Shown here piece by piece: positions 43,829 through 53,420 of a stretch of 64,000 bases of DNA. Each line of letters opens with the position of its first letter. Position 1 is the first letter of the stretch. A program made the position numbers and the translations under genes. Below the pieces are notes generated by a model that ran no database searches, was not told the DNA's origin, and saw only the letters and a list, made by a program, of their open reading frames with translations. The stretch is from Streptomyces griseoluteus (GTDB taxonomy: Bacteria; Actinomycetota; Actinomycetes; Streptomycetales; Streptomycetaceae). Location: positions 62,001 through 126,000 of the forward strand of contig JOBE01000009.1 in assembly GCA_000717735.1 (NCBI GenBank), written 5' to 3'.

Positions 43829-45112
43829 CTACCGGGCGGCCTCCTGCTGGGCCTTGCGGCGCAGGGAGTCCTCGTCCGTCTCCGAGTCGTACGTGAGCAG
43901 CTTCGGCAGCGCCAGGCACAACAGCCCCACCGAGGCCACACAGGCCACCCCACCCGTCCAGACCGCCGCCCGGGTGCCGGTCCAGCCGGCCATCGCGCCC
44001 GCCCTGACCTGGCCCAGCTGCGGGCCGACGCTGTACGAGAGCACCTCGATGCCGGCGAGCCGGCCGCGCAGCTCCTCGGGGATCGTCTGGTTCCAGATCG
44101 TGGCGCGGCCGAGCCCGCTCAGCATGTCGCCGGCCCCCGCGAAGGCCAGACAGAGCAGGACCAGCCAGATGTTCCCGAACCAGCCCGCCGCCGCGATGGC
44201 GAGACCCCAGCCCGCCGCGCCCCCGGCGACGAGCAGCCCGTGCCGCCGCACCTTCGACGTCCAGCCGCTGGTCAGCCCGATCGCCAGGGAGCCGACCGAG
44301 CCCGCCGCGTACATCAGACCCAGCGACCAGTCCGCGTCCAGCTCGTCCGCGAGGAACGGGAAGATCGTGTTCGGGAAGGCGAAGAACATCGCCGCCAGGT
44401 CGATCGCGTACGTGCCGAGCAGCACCGGCCGCGACCAGGCGTACCGCGCCCCCTCCGCGATGCCCCGCAGCGAGGGCTTCTCCGCGTCGTGCGCGGGCGG
44501 CGCGGGGGAGAGACGGCGGCACAGCAGCACCGAGGCGGCGAATCCGGCGATCGTCACCCCGTACGCGGGCGCGTGACCCGCGTACGCCACGACCAGACCC
44601 GCCAGGGCCGGGCCCGCGATCGAGCCGATCTGCCAGCGAAGCGAGTTCAGCGCGGCCGCCGCCGTCTGCTGCTCGTGCGGCACGATCCGGGCGAGCAGCG
44701 AGTCGAGCGCCGGCCGCTGGAGCCCCGCGAGCGCCGAGACCCCGGCCGCGACCACGTACAGCGGCCAGAGCAGCGGCTCCGGGAGCAGCGCGTTGACCAG
44801 CAGGATCAGGGCGAGGACTCCGAGGCCCGCCTCGGTCGCCAGGATCACCTTCCGCCGGTCGACCGCGTCGGCGAGCGCCCCGCCGTACAGGCCGAACACC
44901 ACGAGCGGCACCAGCTCGACCGCGCCCATCGCGCCGACCGCGAGGGGCGAACCCGTCATCTCCTTGATCTGCAGCGGCAGGGCGATCATCGCCATCGCGC
45001 TGCTGACGTACGTGACGAGTCCCTGGACCCACAGGAGCCGGAAGTCGGGGGAGGAGCGCCACGGCGCCAGATCGGGCAGCAGGGCGGAGATCTTCGCGAG
45101 GGGGGAGGCCAC
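43829..45112 (-). CDS. MFS transporter, EntS-like
   Basis: A 427-residue 12-helix protein starting at a GTG. FRLLWVQGLVTYVSSAMAMI begins helix 1, and GGALADAVDRRKVILATE near 78-95 is the loop 2-3 motif. The enterobactin-exporter-like MFS_3 group has the same length. It may export a siderophore or drug; proximity to iron genes is suggestive but not proof. No regulator is adjacent. Confidence 0.82.
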   Translation of the reverse strand: MASPLAKISALLPDLAPWRSSPDFRLLWVQGLVTYVSSAMAMIALPLQIKEMTGSPLAVGAMGAVELVPLVVFGLYGGALADAVDRRKVILATEAGLGVLALILLVNALLPEPLLWPLYVVAAGVSALAGLQRPALDSLLARIVPHEQQTAAAALNSLRWQIGSIAGPALAGLVVAYAGHAPAYGVTIAGFAASVLLCRRLSPAPPAHDAEKPSLRGIAEGARYAWSRPVLLGTYAIDLAAMFFAFPNTIFPFLADELDADWSLGLMYAAGSVGSLAIGLTSGWTSKVRRHGLLVAGGAAGWGLAIAAAGWFGNIWLVLLCLAFAGAGDMLSGLGRATIWNQTIPEELRGRLAGIEVLSYSVGPQLGQVRAGAMAGWTGTRAAVWTGGVACVASVGLLCLALPKLLTYDSETDEDSLRRKAQQEAAR

Positions 45113-45186
45113 GAGGGGACATGCTGCGGCGGGAGGGTGCCGGGGGCAACCGAATTAGCGGGCGGGCGACGCCCCGGGCCCCGCGC

Positions 45187-45789
45187 CTACCAGCGGGACG
45201 GCGGCGGGGCCGTCAGCCGGTCCGCGAGGGCCGAGAGGCGGTCCCGGAAGCGGCGGGCCCCGCGCGGCGACGGCAGGCTGTTCTCCCCGGCCGCCGCGCT
45301 CACCAGGTGCTGCACCGTGTCCAGGTCCACCCCCGCCCCCTCCGACACGGTGAGCGTCTCGTGCGCGAGCCCCCGCACCTCCTCGTCGCCCCCGTCGAGC
45401 GACAGGACCGTCGCCCCCGCCCGCCGGGCGTCGTGCACCCGCTGCAGCAGCCCCGGGTCCGGCCGCTCCGGCGCCACCATGAGCACCGTCGCCCCGCGCC
45501 CCGCCGCCTCGATCCGGCACAGGCCGACCGCCAGATGCGCCGGATCACCGGGCCGCACCCGGTGGCGTACCAGGGTCGGCGCCAGCTCCGGCAGCCCCGA
45601 CCAGGCGGACTCGTCGACCAGGTGCGCCGCCAGGTGCCAGGGCTCGTACTCCTCCGTGCCGACCAGGAGCAGCCCGTCCCGGTGCGGGACGAGCGAGGAC
45701 CGGAGCGTGCCCGCGAACCGGCGGGCCGCCCGCGGCCACTCCGTCCCGGCGAGCACTTCCCGCAGCAACGCGACCCGTACGGCATCCAT
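45187..45789 (-). CDS. conserved hypothetical protein
   Basis: A 200-residue soluble protein starting MDAVRVALLREVLAGTEWPR. LLVGTEEYEPWHLAAHLVDE near 42-61 and RVRPGDPAHLAVGLCRIEAA follow, then a Rossmann-like GATVLMVAPERPDPGLLQRV near 105. No family can be named with confidence. The ATG at 45789 is preceded by AGGA. It is divergent from the repeat-containing region before npdG. Confidence 0.68.
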   Translation of the reverse strand: MDAVRVALLREVLAGTEWPRAARRFAGTLRSSLVPHRDGLLLVGTEEYEPWHLAAHLVDESAWSGLPELAPTLVRHRVRPGDPAHLAVGLCRIEAAGRGATVLMVAPERPDPGLLQRVHDARRAGATVLSLDGGDEEVRGLAHETLTVSEGAGVDLDTVQHLVSAAAGENSLPSPRGARRFRDRLSALADRLTAPPPSRW

Positions 45790-45860
45790 GGGCCCGCATC
45801 CTGCACCAGACGGCGGCCCGGCCGCCGCCGGTTGCGAGGGTTCCACCCGTACGGGAGTCC

Positions 45861-46138
45861 CTAGGCCGTGGCCGGAAAGTCCCGCCTGAGCCGCGACGCC
45901 TGGCACGCCCGCTCGCCGCGTTGCCGACATGCCCACGCAGCTCCGCTACGAGGGCATCCCGGCGCCTTGCGACCGGACGCACCAGACGCCGCGGCTCCTG
46001 CCCTCCGGGCAGCCTCGCCGCGTGGTCGTCGGTTGCCATGGCTCCGCCATGGCGCCCTCCTCCGCCTTGCGAGGCGTCCCCCAGGCCCTGCGGGCCTGGG
46101 GAGACCCCATGCACCGGGCCCCGCTCCCTGATCCGGCC
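45861..46138 (+). repeat. degenerate non-coding repeat related to the panB MITE-like element
   Basis: Shares four blocks, in order, with 53483-53648: GGCACGC(C/G)CGCTCGCCGCGTTG (45902), CCTTGCGA..ACGCACCAGAC (near 45966), CCCTCCTCCGCCTTGCGA (46055-46072) and CCCCGCTCCCTGATCCGGCC (46119-46138). It starts with CTAGG but lacks the right terminal repeat and seems to be two copies merged. A strong hairpin CCCCAGGCCC/GGGCCTGGGG is at 46078-46101. It fills the 400-bp gap before npdG; no gene is seen. Confidence 0.7.
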
Positions 46139-46156
46139 CTGACCGACAAGACACCA

Positions 46157-46185
46157 CCGACACCCCGACCGGTCGGTAATGTCGG
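46157..46185. promoter_or_regulatory. nested palindrome at npdG start
   Basis: Perfect CCGACCGGTCGG (46165-46176) inside arms CCGACA (46157) and TGTCGG (46180-46185), ending four bases before the ATG. Likely operator or translational structure. Confidence 0.5.
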
Positions 46186-46189
46186 GGCC

Positions 46190-46888
46190 ATGACTACGAC
46201 TGACAGCAAGCCCGCCCCCAAGGACCCGTGGGACCTCCCCGACGTCTCCGGCCTCGTCGTCGGCGTCCTCGGCGGCACCGGCGAGCAGGGCCGCGGCCTC
46301 GCCTACCGCCTCGCCAAGGCCGGCCAGCAGGTGATCATCGGCTCCCGCGCCGCCGACCGCGCGCAGGACGTGGCCGCGGAGATCGGCCACGGCGTCCAGG
46401 GCGCCGACAACGCCGAGTGCGCCCGCCGCAGCGACATCGTGATCGTCGCCGTGCCGTGGGACGGTCACGCCAAGACCCTGGAGTCGCTGCGCGAAGAACT
46501 CGCGGGCAAGCTCGTCGTCGACTGCGTCAACCCCCTCGGCTTCGACAAGAAGGGCGCCTACGCGCTCAAGCCGGAAGAGGGCTCCGCCGCCGAACAGGCC
46601 GCCGCGCTCCTCCCGGACTCCCGGGTCGCCGCCGCCTTCCACCACCTCTCGGCCGTCCTCCTCCAGGACACCTCCCTGGAGGAGATCGACACGGACGTGA
46701 TGGTCCTCGGCGAGGAGCGCGCCGACGTCGAGCTGGTGCAGGCCCTCGCCGGCCGCATCCCCGGCATGCGCGGCGTCTTCGCCGGCCGGCTGCGCAACGC
46801 CCACCAGGTCGAGTCGCTCGTCGCGAACCTGATCTCGGTCAACCGCCGCTACAAGGCCCACGCGGGGCTGCGGGTCACCGACATCTGA
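46190..46888 (+). CDS. npdG: F420-dependent NADP reductase
   Basis: The 232-residue enzyme transfers hydride between NADPH and the deazaflavin F420, supplying reduced F420. The NADP site GVLGGTGEQGRGLAYRLAKAG begins at residue 25; SRAA in the second strand binds the phosphate. VAVPWDGHAK near 86 and CVNPLGFDKKGAY near 107 are typical. ATG 46190 starts MTTTDSKPAPK. Single gene, followed by a small membrane protein. Confidence 0.88.
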   Translation: MTTTDSKPAPKDPWDLPDVSGLVVGVLGGTGEQGRGLAYRLAKAGQQVIIGSRAADRAQDVAAEIGHGVQGADNAECARRSDIVIVAVPWDGHAKTLESLREELAGKLVVDCVNPLGFDKKGAYALKPEEGSAAEQAAALLPDSRVAAAFHHLSAVLLQDTSLEEIDTDVMVLGEERADVELVQALAGRIPGMRGVFAGRLRNAHQVESLVANLISVNRRYKAHAGLRVTDI

Positions 46889-46965
46889 GCCGGTCCCGGC
46901 GGAGCGGAGGGCATGGGGGACACTGGACGGGCACCAGCAGCCGTACCGGACAGGAGCCGACCCCC

Positions 46966-47151
46966 ATGCCCCGCCTCGCCCTCTACGCCCTCGTGGTCTG
47001 CGCCCTGGCCGTCACCGCGGCCGTCGTCTCCTTCGTCGAGGGCAGCTTCCTCGGCATCGTCTGGGTCCTGCTCGCCGGCCTCTCCTCCAACATGGCCTGG
47101 TACCACATCCGCCGCGCCAAGATCGAGAAGACGGCCGCCGCCGAGGGTTAG
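46966..47151 (+). CDS. small two-helix membrane protein
   Basis: A 61-residue protein, MPRLALYALVVCALAVTAAV then VEGSFLGIVWVLLAGLSSNM and a basic tail IRRAKIEK. Two transmembrane helices are clear. CAGGAG lies about eight bases before ATG 46966. Possibly co-transcribed with npdG. Function unknown. Confidence 0.75.
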   Translation: MPRLALYALVVCALAVTAAVVSFVEGSFLGIVWVLLAGLSSNMAWYHIRRAKIEKTAAAEG

Positions 47152-47159
47152 ACCCGGCT

Positions 47160-47199
47160 GCCCAGGGTCAGACCTGGCCGCCCAGGGTCAGACCTGGCA
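47160..47199. repeat. 20-bp tandem duplication at the M50 protease stop
   Basis: GCCCAGGGTCAGACCTGGCC is repeated twice with one change, with a third, degraded copy just upstream (GGGTTAGACCCGGCT). The second copy contains the TGA of the protease gene, so the repeat duplicates its C-terminal codons and stop. Confidence 0.8.
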
Positions 47200-47982
47200 G
47201 AGCTCCGGCGTCTCCTGCCAGAACCGGAACAGCTGCGAACCGCAGTACCGGGTGGCCTCCGGCACCCCGAGCGACCGCATCAGCGCGTCGATCGCGTCGA
47301 AGAAGGCCCCGTTGACCGCCGGCACGAACAGCAGCGCGATCACGATGAAGAAGCCGTACGGCGCGTACGGCTCGACCTGGCGCTTCAGCTTGTACGACAG
47401 CCAGGGCTCCACCACCCCGTAGCCGTCGAGCCCCGGCACCGGCAGGAGGTTCAGGAGCGCCGCGGTCACCTGGAGGAACGCCAGGAAGGCCAGCGCGAAC
47501 TGGAACGTGAGCGGCACCCCGTCCAGTGCGTCGAGCCAGAACGGGGCCGTGCAGACCAGGGCGAACAGCACGTTCGCCAGCGGGCCCGCCGCCGAGATCA
47601 GGCTGTGCTTCCAGCGGCCCCTGATCCGGCCCTGCTCGATGAAGACCGCGCCGCCCGGCAGGCCGATCCCGCCCATGATCACGAACAGCACCGGAAGCAC
47701 GATGCTCAGGAGGGCATGGGTGTACGCGAGCGGGTTCAGAGTCAGATAGCCCTTCGCGCCGACCGTGATGTCCCCGCCGTGCAGGGCCGTACGGGCATGG
47801 GCGTACTCGTGGAGACAGAGCGACACGACCCACGCCGACGTCACGAAGAGGAACACCGCCAGGCCGGGCGAGGCGGCGAAGTCCGTCCACACCGCCCAGC
47901 CGGTGACGGCCATGACGGCGAGGATCGCCAGGAAGACGGGACTGATCCGCCGTTCGTGACGCCGGGTGGTGGCCGTGGTCAT
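47188..47982 (-). CDS. site-2 protease family (M50) membrane metalloprotease
   Basis: A 264-residue intramembrane protease. Zinc site HEYAH at 58-62 lies in the helix VVSLCLHEYAHARTAL, and the second motif NLLPVPGLDGYGVVEP near 184-199 supplies the Asp ligand. About six helices. No PDZ or CBS domain. The substrate may be an anti-sigma factor or other single-pass protein; none is encoded nearby. Start ATG 47982 (MTTATTRRHERR). Confidence 0.88.
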   Translation of the reverse strand: MTTATTRRHERRISPVFLAILAVMAVTGWAVWTDFAASPGLAVFLFVTSAWVVSLCLHEYAHARTALHGGDITVGAKGYLTLNPLAYTHALLSIVLPVLFVIMGGIGLPGGAVFIEQGRIRGRWKHSLISAAGPLANVLFALVCTAPFWLDALDGVPLTFQFALAFLAFLQVTAALLNLLPVPGLDGYGVVEPWLSYKLKRQVEPYAPYGFFIVIALLFVPAVNGAFFDAIDALMRSLGVPEATRYCGSQLFRFWQETPELCQV

Positions 47983-48097
47983 CTCGGAAGCTCCCAGGGG
48001 ACGGAGGGGGCCCGACGCACGGGCCCGATGTGCGGGAAACGTACCGGGAGACGGGGCGAGTTCCGGAGTCGGGGACCCACTCACGGAGAATGGGCCC

Positions 48098-51000
48098 GTG
48101 CACTACTCCGTCCTCGGCCCGACCCTCGCCCATGCCGCCGACGGCACCGACGTGGCCGTCGGCGGTCCGCGGGTCCGCGCGCTGCTCACCGTCCTCGCCC
48201 TGCGGGCGGGCCGGACCGTGCCCGTGGCGGAGCTCGTCGACGAGGTGTGGCACGGCGACGAGCCGCCCGCCGACGCGGTCGCCGCGCTCCAGGCCCTCGT
48301 CGGACGCCTCCGCAGGGCGCTCGGCCGGGGCCGCGTGATCTCCGCCGACGGCGGCTACCGCCTCGACGCCCGGCCCGAGGACGTGGACGCCCACCGCTTC
48401 GAACGCCTCACCGCCGAGGGCACGGCCGCGCTCGGCACCGACCCGGCGCGGGCCGCCGCCCTCCTCGACGAGGGCCTCGCCCTGTGGCGCGGGCCCGCCC
48501 TCGCCGATCTGCCGGACCGGGACGCGGAGGCCGCCCGCCGGGAGGCCCGGCGCCTCGACGCCCGCCGGGCCAGGCTCGACGCGGCCCTCGCCCTCGGGGA
48601 GGCGCGGACGGCCCTGCCCGAGCTGACCGCCCTGTGCGCGGCCCATCCCCTCGACGAACCCCTCCAGGCCCTGCGGCTCCGCGCCCTGCGGGACACCGGA
48701 CGCCCGGCCGAGGCCCTCGCCGCGTACGAGGCGGTGCGCCGCGCCTTCGCCACCCGTCTGGGCACGGACCCGTCGCCGGCCCTGCGCGCCCTCCACGCGG
48801 AGCTCCTCGCCCCGGACCCGACGGCACCCGGCCCGGGGCCCGGACCGGCGGCGACGACGCCTGCGGCGGGGCCGTTGCCCGGCCCCCCGCCGTTGCCCGC
48901 GCCCCCGGCCCCCGTCCCCGGGAACCTGCGTGCCCGGCTCACCAGTTTCGTCGGGCGCGACGAGGAGATCGTCGCGCTCCGGGAGGACCTTCGTACGGCC
49001 CGGCTCGTCACCCTGCTCGGACCCGGCGGGGCCGGGAAGACCCGCCTCTCGCAGGAGGCGGCCGAGCGCGGGGCCGAGGCCTGGCCGGACGGGATCTGGG
49101 TCGCCGAACTCGCGCCCGTCACCGACCCGGAGGCCGTCGCCGAGGCCGTCCTCGCGGCCGTCGGCGCCCGCGAGACGGTGCTGCGCGGCGCCGGAGCCGA
49201 GGAACTCCGGGCCGGCGGCGACCCGCTGTCCCGGCTCGTCGAGCACTGCGCGGGGCGCCGCATGCTGCTGCTCCTCGACAACTGCGAGCACCTCGTGGCG
49301 ACCGCCGCCGCACTCGCCGAGACGCTGCTCGCCCGCTGCCCCGGGCTACGCGTCCTGGCGACGAGCCGCGAACCCCTCGGGGTGCCGGGGGAGACCGTCC
49401 GGCCGGTGGGCCCGCTGCGCACCGAGACGGCCCTGCGCCTGCTCGGCGAGCGCGGCGCGGCGGTCCGGCCCGGGTTCCGCGTCGAGGAGGACCCGGAGGC
49501 GGCCGCCGAGATCGTGCGCCGCCTGGACGGGCTGCCCCTGGCGATCGAACTGGCGGCGGCCCGGCTGCGGATGCTGACCCTGCGCCAGATCGCGGAACGG
49601 CTCGACGACCGCTTCCGGCTGCTCACCTCGGGAGCGCGGACGGTACTGCCCCGCCAGCAGACCCTGCGGGCGGTCGTCGACTGGTCCTGGGACCTCCTGG
49701 ACGACGCCGAACGGGCCGTCGTGCGCCGCCTCTCGGTGTTCACCGGCGGCAGCGACCTGGAGGCGGCGGAGGCGGTGTGCGCCGAAGCCCCCGAGGGAGC
49801 GACCCCCGAGGGAGCGAGCACCGCCGGGCCCGCCGCCCTCCGGACCTCCGACGTCCTCGACCTCCTCGGCTCCCTCGTCGACAAGTCCCTCGTCGTCTCC
49901 GCCCCCGGCGACGCCGGCATGCGCTACCGGCTCCTGGAGACCGTCGCCGAGTACGCGGGGGAGCGGCTCGACGAGGCCGGGGAGCGGGCCGCGACCGAGC
50001 GGCGGCACCTCACGTACTACCGGGAACTGGCCCGCCTCACCGACCCCGAGCTGCGCGGCTCCGGCCAGGTCGCCGCCATCGCCCGCTTCGGGACCGAGTA
50101 CGGCAACATCCGGACCGCCCTGCGCCGGGCCCTCCGCGCCCGCGACGAGGACGAGGCGCTCGTCCTCGTCCACTCCCTGCTCTGGTACTGGCAGATGCGC
50201 GACCTGCGCACCGACGCCCTGTACTGGTCGAAGGCCGCCGCCGCCCTCGGACCCGACCCGTTCGCACCGCCCGCCGCCCCCGTCGTCCCCCTGCACGAGC
50301 CGTGCACGGCCGCGCCGCCGCCGCTCTCCGAGGCGCAGCGCTGGGAGGCCCGGCGCGGGGTGCGGCTCGTCGAGCTGATCAACATGGACCACGAGACCGG
50401 CCGCTGGACCACCCCGGAGGGCGTGCGGCGGCTCCGGGAGATGACCGCCGTCTACGAGCCCGGCCTGCCGCAGACCTGCCGGCTGCCCGGCTCCTTCGCC
50501 GTCTTCGCGGTCCTCCTCATCGGCGAGGCGGGCCGGCTGATCGAGCTTCTCGACACGACCGTCGAGGCCTGCCGCCGCCACGGCTACGTGTGGGAACTGG
50601 CCAACGCCCTCCAGCTGCGCGCCAACATGTTCGCCAACCGCGCCGACCTGGCCGTCGAGGCGACCGCGGACGCCGACGAGAGCCTGGAGATCTTCGTCCG
50701 CCTCGGCGACGCCTGGGGAGCGGCGGAGGCACTCCAGTCCCGGGCGGAGGCCAGGGAGCGCCGGCTCGAATTCGAGGGCGCGGCCGAGGACTTCGCCGCC
50801 GCGATCGGCTACGCGGAGCAGATCGGCGCCCAGTCGCAGATGGCGCTGCTGCGCGCCCGGTACGCCGACATCCTCGTCGAGACCGGGCGGGTCGAGGAGG
50901 GGGAGGCGATCCTGCGGGAGATCGTCGCCGGACGTCACGGCTGGGGTCATGAGCCCATGCTCGGCGCCCGGCTCTTCCTCGGCATGACGCTCGGCCGTAC

Positions 51001-51499
51001 CGGCCGCACAGCGGAGGCCCGCGAGCACCTGAACGCGCTGCGGCAGGAGCTCCGCTCCGAGACCCTGTCGATCTTCGAGGGCTTCACCCTCGGCAGCCTG
51101 GGCTGGCTGGACAACATCGACGGACGGTACGGTTCCGCGCTCGGCCTCGCGACGGAGGCGTACGAGCGCTCCCTCGGCGCGCTGTCGATGATGGTCGCCC
51201 CGCAGATGCCGTCGATCCACCTGGTCAGCGCGGCCTGGGCGCTCGCCGGTCTCGGCGGGCCGGGGGCGCGGACCGGGGCCGTGCTGCTCGGCGCGCAGGA
51301 GGGGCTGCTGCCGCCGGGGCACCTGGCGATGCCGATGGAGCGGGAGAACCTGGAGCGGGCGACGGAGCTGACCCGGTCCGTCCTCGGCGAGGACGCGTTC
51401 GCGGCGGCGTACGCCGAAGGCGGCGGCCTCTCCCTGGAGGAGGCCGCCGCCCTGCTCGGTCGCGCCGCCGACGCGATCAGTGAGCGCGCCGAGTCCTGA
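48098..51499 (+). CDS. AfsR/SARP-type ATPase transcriptional regulator
   Basis: A 1133-residue regulator from a GTG. The winged-helix SARP DNA-binding domain spans about 1-90 (VGGPRVRALLTVLALRAGRT), the BTAD about 90-240, then a Pro/Gly linker. An NB-ARC/STAND ATPase follows with GPGGAGKTRLSQEA near 309 and LLLLLDNCEHLVATAA near 388. A TPR-like C-terminal half runs from about 620 to 1133. Such proteins integrate signals to activate secondary metabolism, but no biosynthetic cluster is here. It converges with a DrrAB-type ABC pair, which is not an operon partner. Confidence 0.88.
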   Translation: MHYSVLGPTLAHAADGTDVAVGGPRVRALLTVLALRAGRTVPVAELVDEVWHGDEPPADAVAALQALVGRLRRALGRGRVISADGGYRLDARPEDVDAHRFERLTAEGTAALGTDPARAAALLDEGLALWRGPALADLPDRDAEAARREARRLDARRARLDAALALGEARTALPELTALCAAHPLDEPLQALRLRALRDTGRPAEALAAYEAVRRAFATRLGTDPSPALRALHAELLAPDPTAPGPGPGPAATTPAAGPLPGPPPLPAPPAPVPGNLRARLTSFVGRDEEIVALREDLRTARLVTLLGPGGAGKTRLSQEAAERGAEAWPDGIWVAELAPVTDPEAVAEAVLAAVGARETVLRGAGAEELRAGGDPLSRLVEHCAGRRMLLLLDNCEHLVATAAALAETLLARCPGLRVLATSREPLGVPGETVRPVGPLRTETALRLLGERGAAVRPGFRVEEDPEAAAEIVRRLDGLPLAIELAAARLRMLTLRQIAERLDDRFRLLTSGARTVLPRQQTLRAVVDWSWDLLDDAERAVVRRLSVFTGGSDLEAAEAVCAEAPEGATPEGASTAGPAALRTSDVLDLLGSLVDKSLVVSAPGDAGMRYRLLETVAEYAGERLDEAGERAATERRHLTYYRELARLTDPELRGSGQVAAIARFGTEYGNIRTALRRALRARDEDEALVLVHSLLWYWQMRDLRTDALYWSKAAAALGPDPFAPPAAPVVPLHEPCTAAPPPLSEAQRWEARRGVRLVELINMDHETGRWTTPEGVRRLREMTAVYEPGLPQTCRLPGSFAVFAVLLIGEAGRLIELLDTTVEACRRHGYVWELANALQLRANMFANRADLAVEATADADESLEIFVRLGDAWGAAEALQSRAEARERRLEFEGAAEDFAAAIGYAEQIGAQSQMALLRARYADILVETGRVEEGEAILREIVAGRHGWGHEPMLGARLFLGMTLGRTGRTAEAREHLNALRQELRSETLSIFEGFTLGSLGWLDNIDGRYGSALGLATEAYERSLGALSMMVAPQMPSIHLVSAAWALAGLGGPGARTGAVLLGAQEGLLPPGHLAMPMERENLERATELTRSVLGEDAFAAAYAEGGGLSLEEAAALLGRAADAISERAES

Positions 51500-51526
51500 A
51501 CCCCCGTGGGGAACCCCGTACCGGAC

Positions 51527-52387
51527 TCAGGTCTTCTTGCGGAACTTGGTCACGGCGAGCGGCGCCGTGACGGCCGTGATGACCAGGGCCCAGCCGAGGG
51601 TCATCCACACGGAGTGGGCGACCGGACCGCCGTTGATCAGGTTGCGGGCGGCGTCGGCGAGGTTCGACAGCGGGTTGTAGTCGGTGAAGGCCTTCAGCCA
51701 GTCGGGCATCGACGTCGGCGGGGCGAAGATCGACGAACCGAACTGCAGCGGCATCAGGACGATCATCGCCATGCCCTGGACGGCCTGGGCGGTCTTCAGG
51801 GTGAGGCCGAGCAGGATGAAGATCCACATCAGCGAGGCGCCGAAGACCATCGAGAGGCCGATCGCGGCGAAGAGGTGGAGGACCGAGGTGTGGATCTCCA
51901 TGCCGAGCAGGAAGCCCATGCCGAGGAGGATCGCGGTGGCGATCAGCATCCGGCCGACCTCGACGACGATCTTCGCGATGAGGACGGAGGACCGGGCGAT
52001 CGGCATCGTCCGGAACCGGTCCATGACCCCCTTCTTGAAGTCGTCGTTGATGCCCACGCCGACGGCCATGGCGATGTTCATGCCCATCATCGCCATCAGG
52101 CCCGGCGTCACGTAGTTGACGTACACCTCGTTGTTGCCCTTGCCGGCGATGGCGCCGCCGAAGACGTACACGAAGAGCAGGATGAAGATGATCGGCATCA
52201 GGACGGCGTCGAACATCGACTCCGGGTCCTGCTTGATCTGCAGGGCGTTGCGCCGGGCGAGGGCGCCGATGTGGCGCAGGTTGCCCCGCAGGCCGATCCG
52301 GCCCTCGGCGACGGGCGCGCGCCGCGCCGGAGCGCGGCCCGGACCGCCGGTCTCGGCGGGGGACTTGGTGACCGTGGTCGTGCTCAC
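51527..52387 (-). CDS. ABC-2 type permease, DrrB-like
   Basis: A 286-residue six-helix permease. IGALARRNALQIKQDPESMF precedes helix 1; the middle has FKKGVMDRFRTMPIARSS, and NPLSNLADAARNLINGG near 240 is typical of daunorubicin-type exporters. The GTG at 52387 overlaps the ATPase stop by four bases, so the pair is translationally coupled. It exports a hydrophobic compound or lipid; substrate unknown. Confidence 0.9.
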   Translation of the reverse strand: MSTTTVTKSPAETGGPGRAPARRAPVAEGRIGLRGNLRHIGALARRNALQIKQDPESMFDAVLMPIIFILLFVYVFGGAIAGKGNNEVYVNYVTPGLMAMMGMNIAMAVGVGINDDFKKGVMDRFRTMPIARSSVLIAKIVVEVGRMLIATAILLGMGFLLGMEIHTSVLHLFAAIGLSMVFGASLMWIFILLGLTLKTAQAVQGMAMIVLMPLQFGSSIFAPPTSMPDWLKAFTDYNPLSNLADAARNLINGGPVAHSVWMTLGWALVITAVTAPLAVTKFRKKT

Positions 52388-53376
52388 GCGGCGACCTCCT
52401 CGGTGATCTCGTCGGAGACGGCGGTCTTCTGGCCGGTGATCGCCAGGAACACCTCGTCCAGGCTGGGCAGATGGGTGCCGATGTGGGCGATGCCGAAACC
52501 GCGCGCGCCGAGCAGGGCCACCACGGCCGTCAGCTGCTGGTCGGTGAGGATCGGGACGTACAGCGCGCCCTCGTCGGGCACGACGGTCGCCCCGGCGACG
52601 CCGTCGAGCCCGGTCTCCCGGAGCGCCGCGGCCATCGCCGACAGCTGGTCGGGGTCCACCGGGCGGACCTTCAGGGTGCGGCCGCCGACCTTGGCCTTCA
52701 GCTCGTCGACGCCGCCCTTGGCGATGACCTTGCCCCGGTCGATGACGGTCAGCTCGCTCGCGAGCTGCTCCGCCTCCTCCATGTACTGGGTGGTGAGGAG
52801 GACGGTGACGCCCTCGGAGACCATCCGCTGGACCTCGTCCCACACCTCGTTGCGGGTGCGGGGGTCGAGTCCGGTGGTCGGCTCGTCCAGGTAGAGGACG
52901 GCCGGCCGCCCGATCATCGAGGCGGCGAGGTCGAGGCGCCGCCGCATGCCGCCGGAGTAGTTCATCGCGGGCCGCTTGGCGGCCTCGGTGAGGGAGAAGC
53001 GCTCCAGCATCTCGTCGGCCCGGCGGCGGGCGTCGGCGCGGGAGAGGTCGAGCAGCCGCCCGATCATGTACAGGTTCTCCCAGCCGGACAGCTTCTCGTC
53101 GACCGAGGCGTACTGACCGGTGAGGCCTATGGTGCGGCGCAGCTGGCGGGGGTGCTTCACCACGTCGTACCCGGCGACGGTGGCGGTCCCCGCGTCCGGG
53201 ACGAGGAGGGTGGACAGACAGCGGACGAGGGTGGTCTTCCCGGCGCCGTTGGGCCCGAGCACCCCGAGGACCGTGCCCTCCCTCACGTCGAGGTCGACCC
53301 CGTCGAGGGCCTTGGTGGCGCCGAAGTGCTTCACGAGGCCCCGGACCTCGACGGCGTTGGTGTGTGATCGCGTCAT
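52384..53376 (-). CDS. ABC transporter ATP-binding protein, DrrA-like
   Basis: A 330-residue ATPase. Walker A GPNGAGKTT near 41-49, Q-loop GLTGQYASVDEKLSG, signature NYSGGMRRRLDLAASM near 139-154, Walker B VLYLDEPTTGLD near 159-170 and a His-like switch region (TTQYMEEAEQLA). The C-terminal extension after 225 is the DrrA-type regulatory domain that ends ..LPSLDEVFLAITG. Forms an exporter with the overlapping permease gene. Confidence 0.92.
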   Translation of the reverse strand: MTRSHTNAVEVRGLVKHFGATKALDGVDLDVREGTVLGVLGPNGAGKTTLVRCLSTLLVPDAGTATVAGYDVVKHPRQLRRTIGLTGQYASVDEKLSGWENLYMIGRLLDLSRADARRRADEMLERFSLTEAAKRPAMNYSGGMRRRLDLAASMIGRPAVLYLDEPTTGLDPRTRNEVWDEVQRMVSEGVTVLLTTQYMEEAEQLASELTVIDRGKVIAKGGVDELKAKVGGRTLKVRPVDPDQLSAMAAALRETGLDGVAGATVVPDEGALYVPILTDQQLTAVVALLGARGFGIAHIGTHLPSLDEVFLAITGQKTAVSDEITEEVAA

Positions 53377-53420
53377 GCCCCCACTAGACCAGGCGCCACC
53401 GACAATCCCCCGACAGACGA

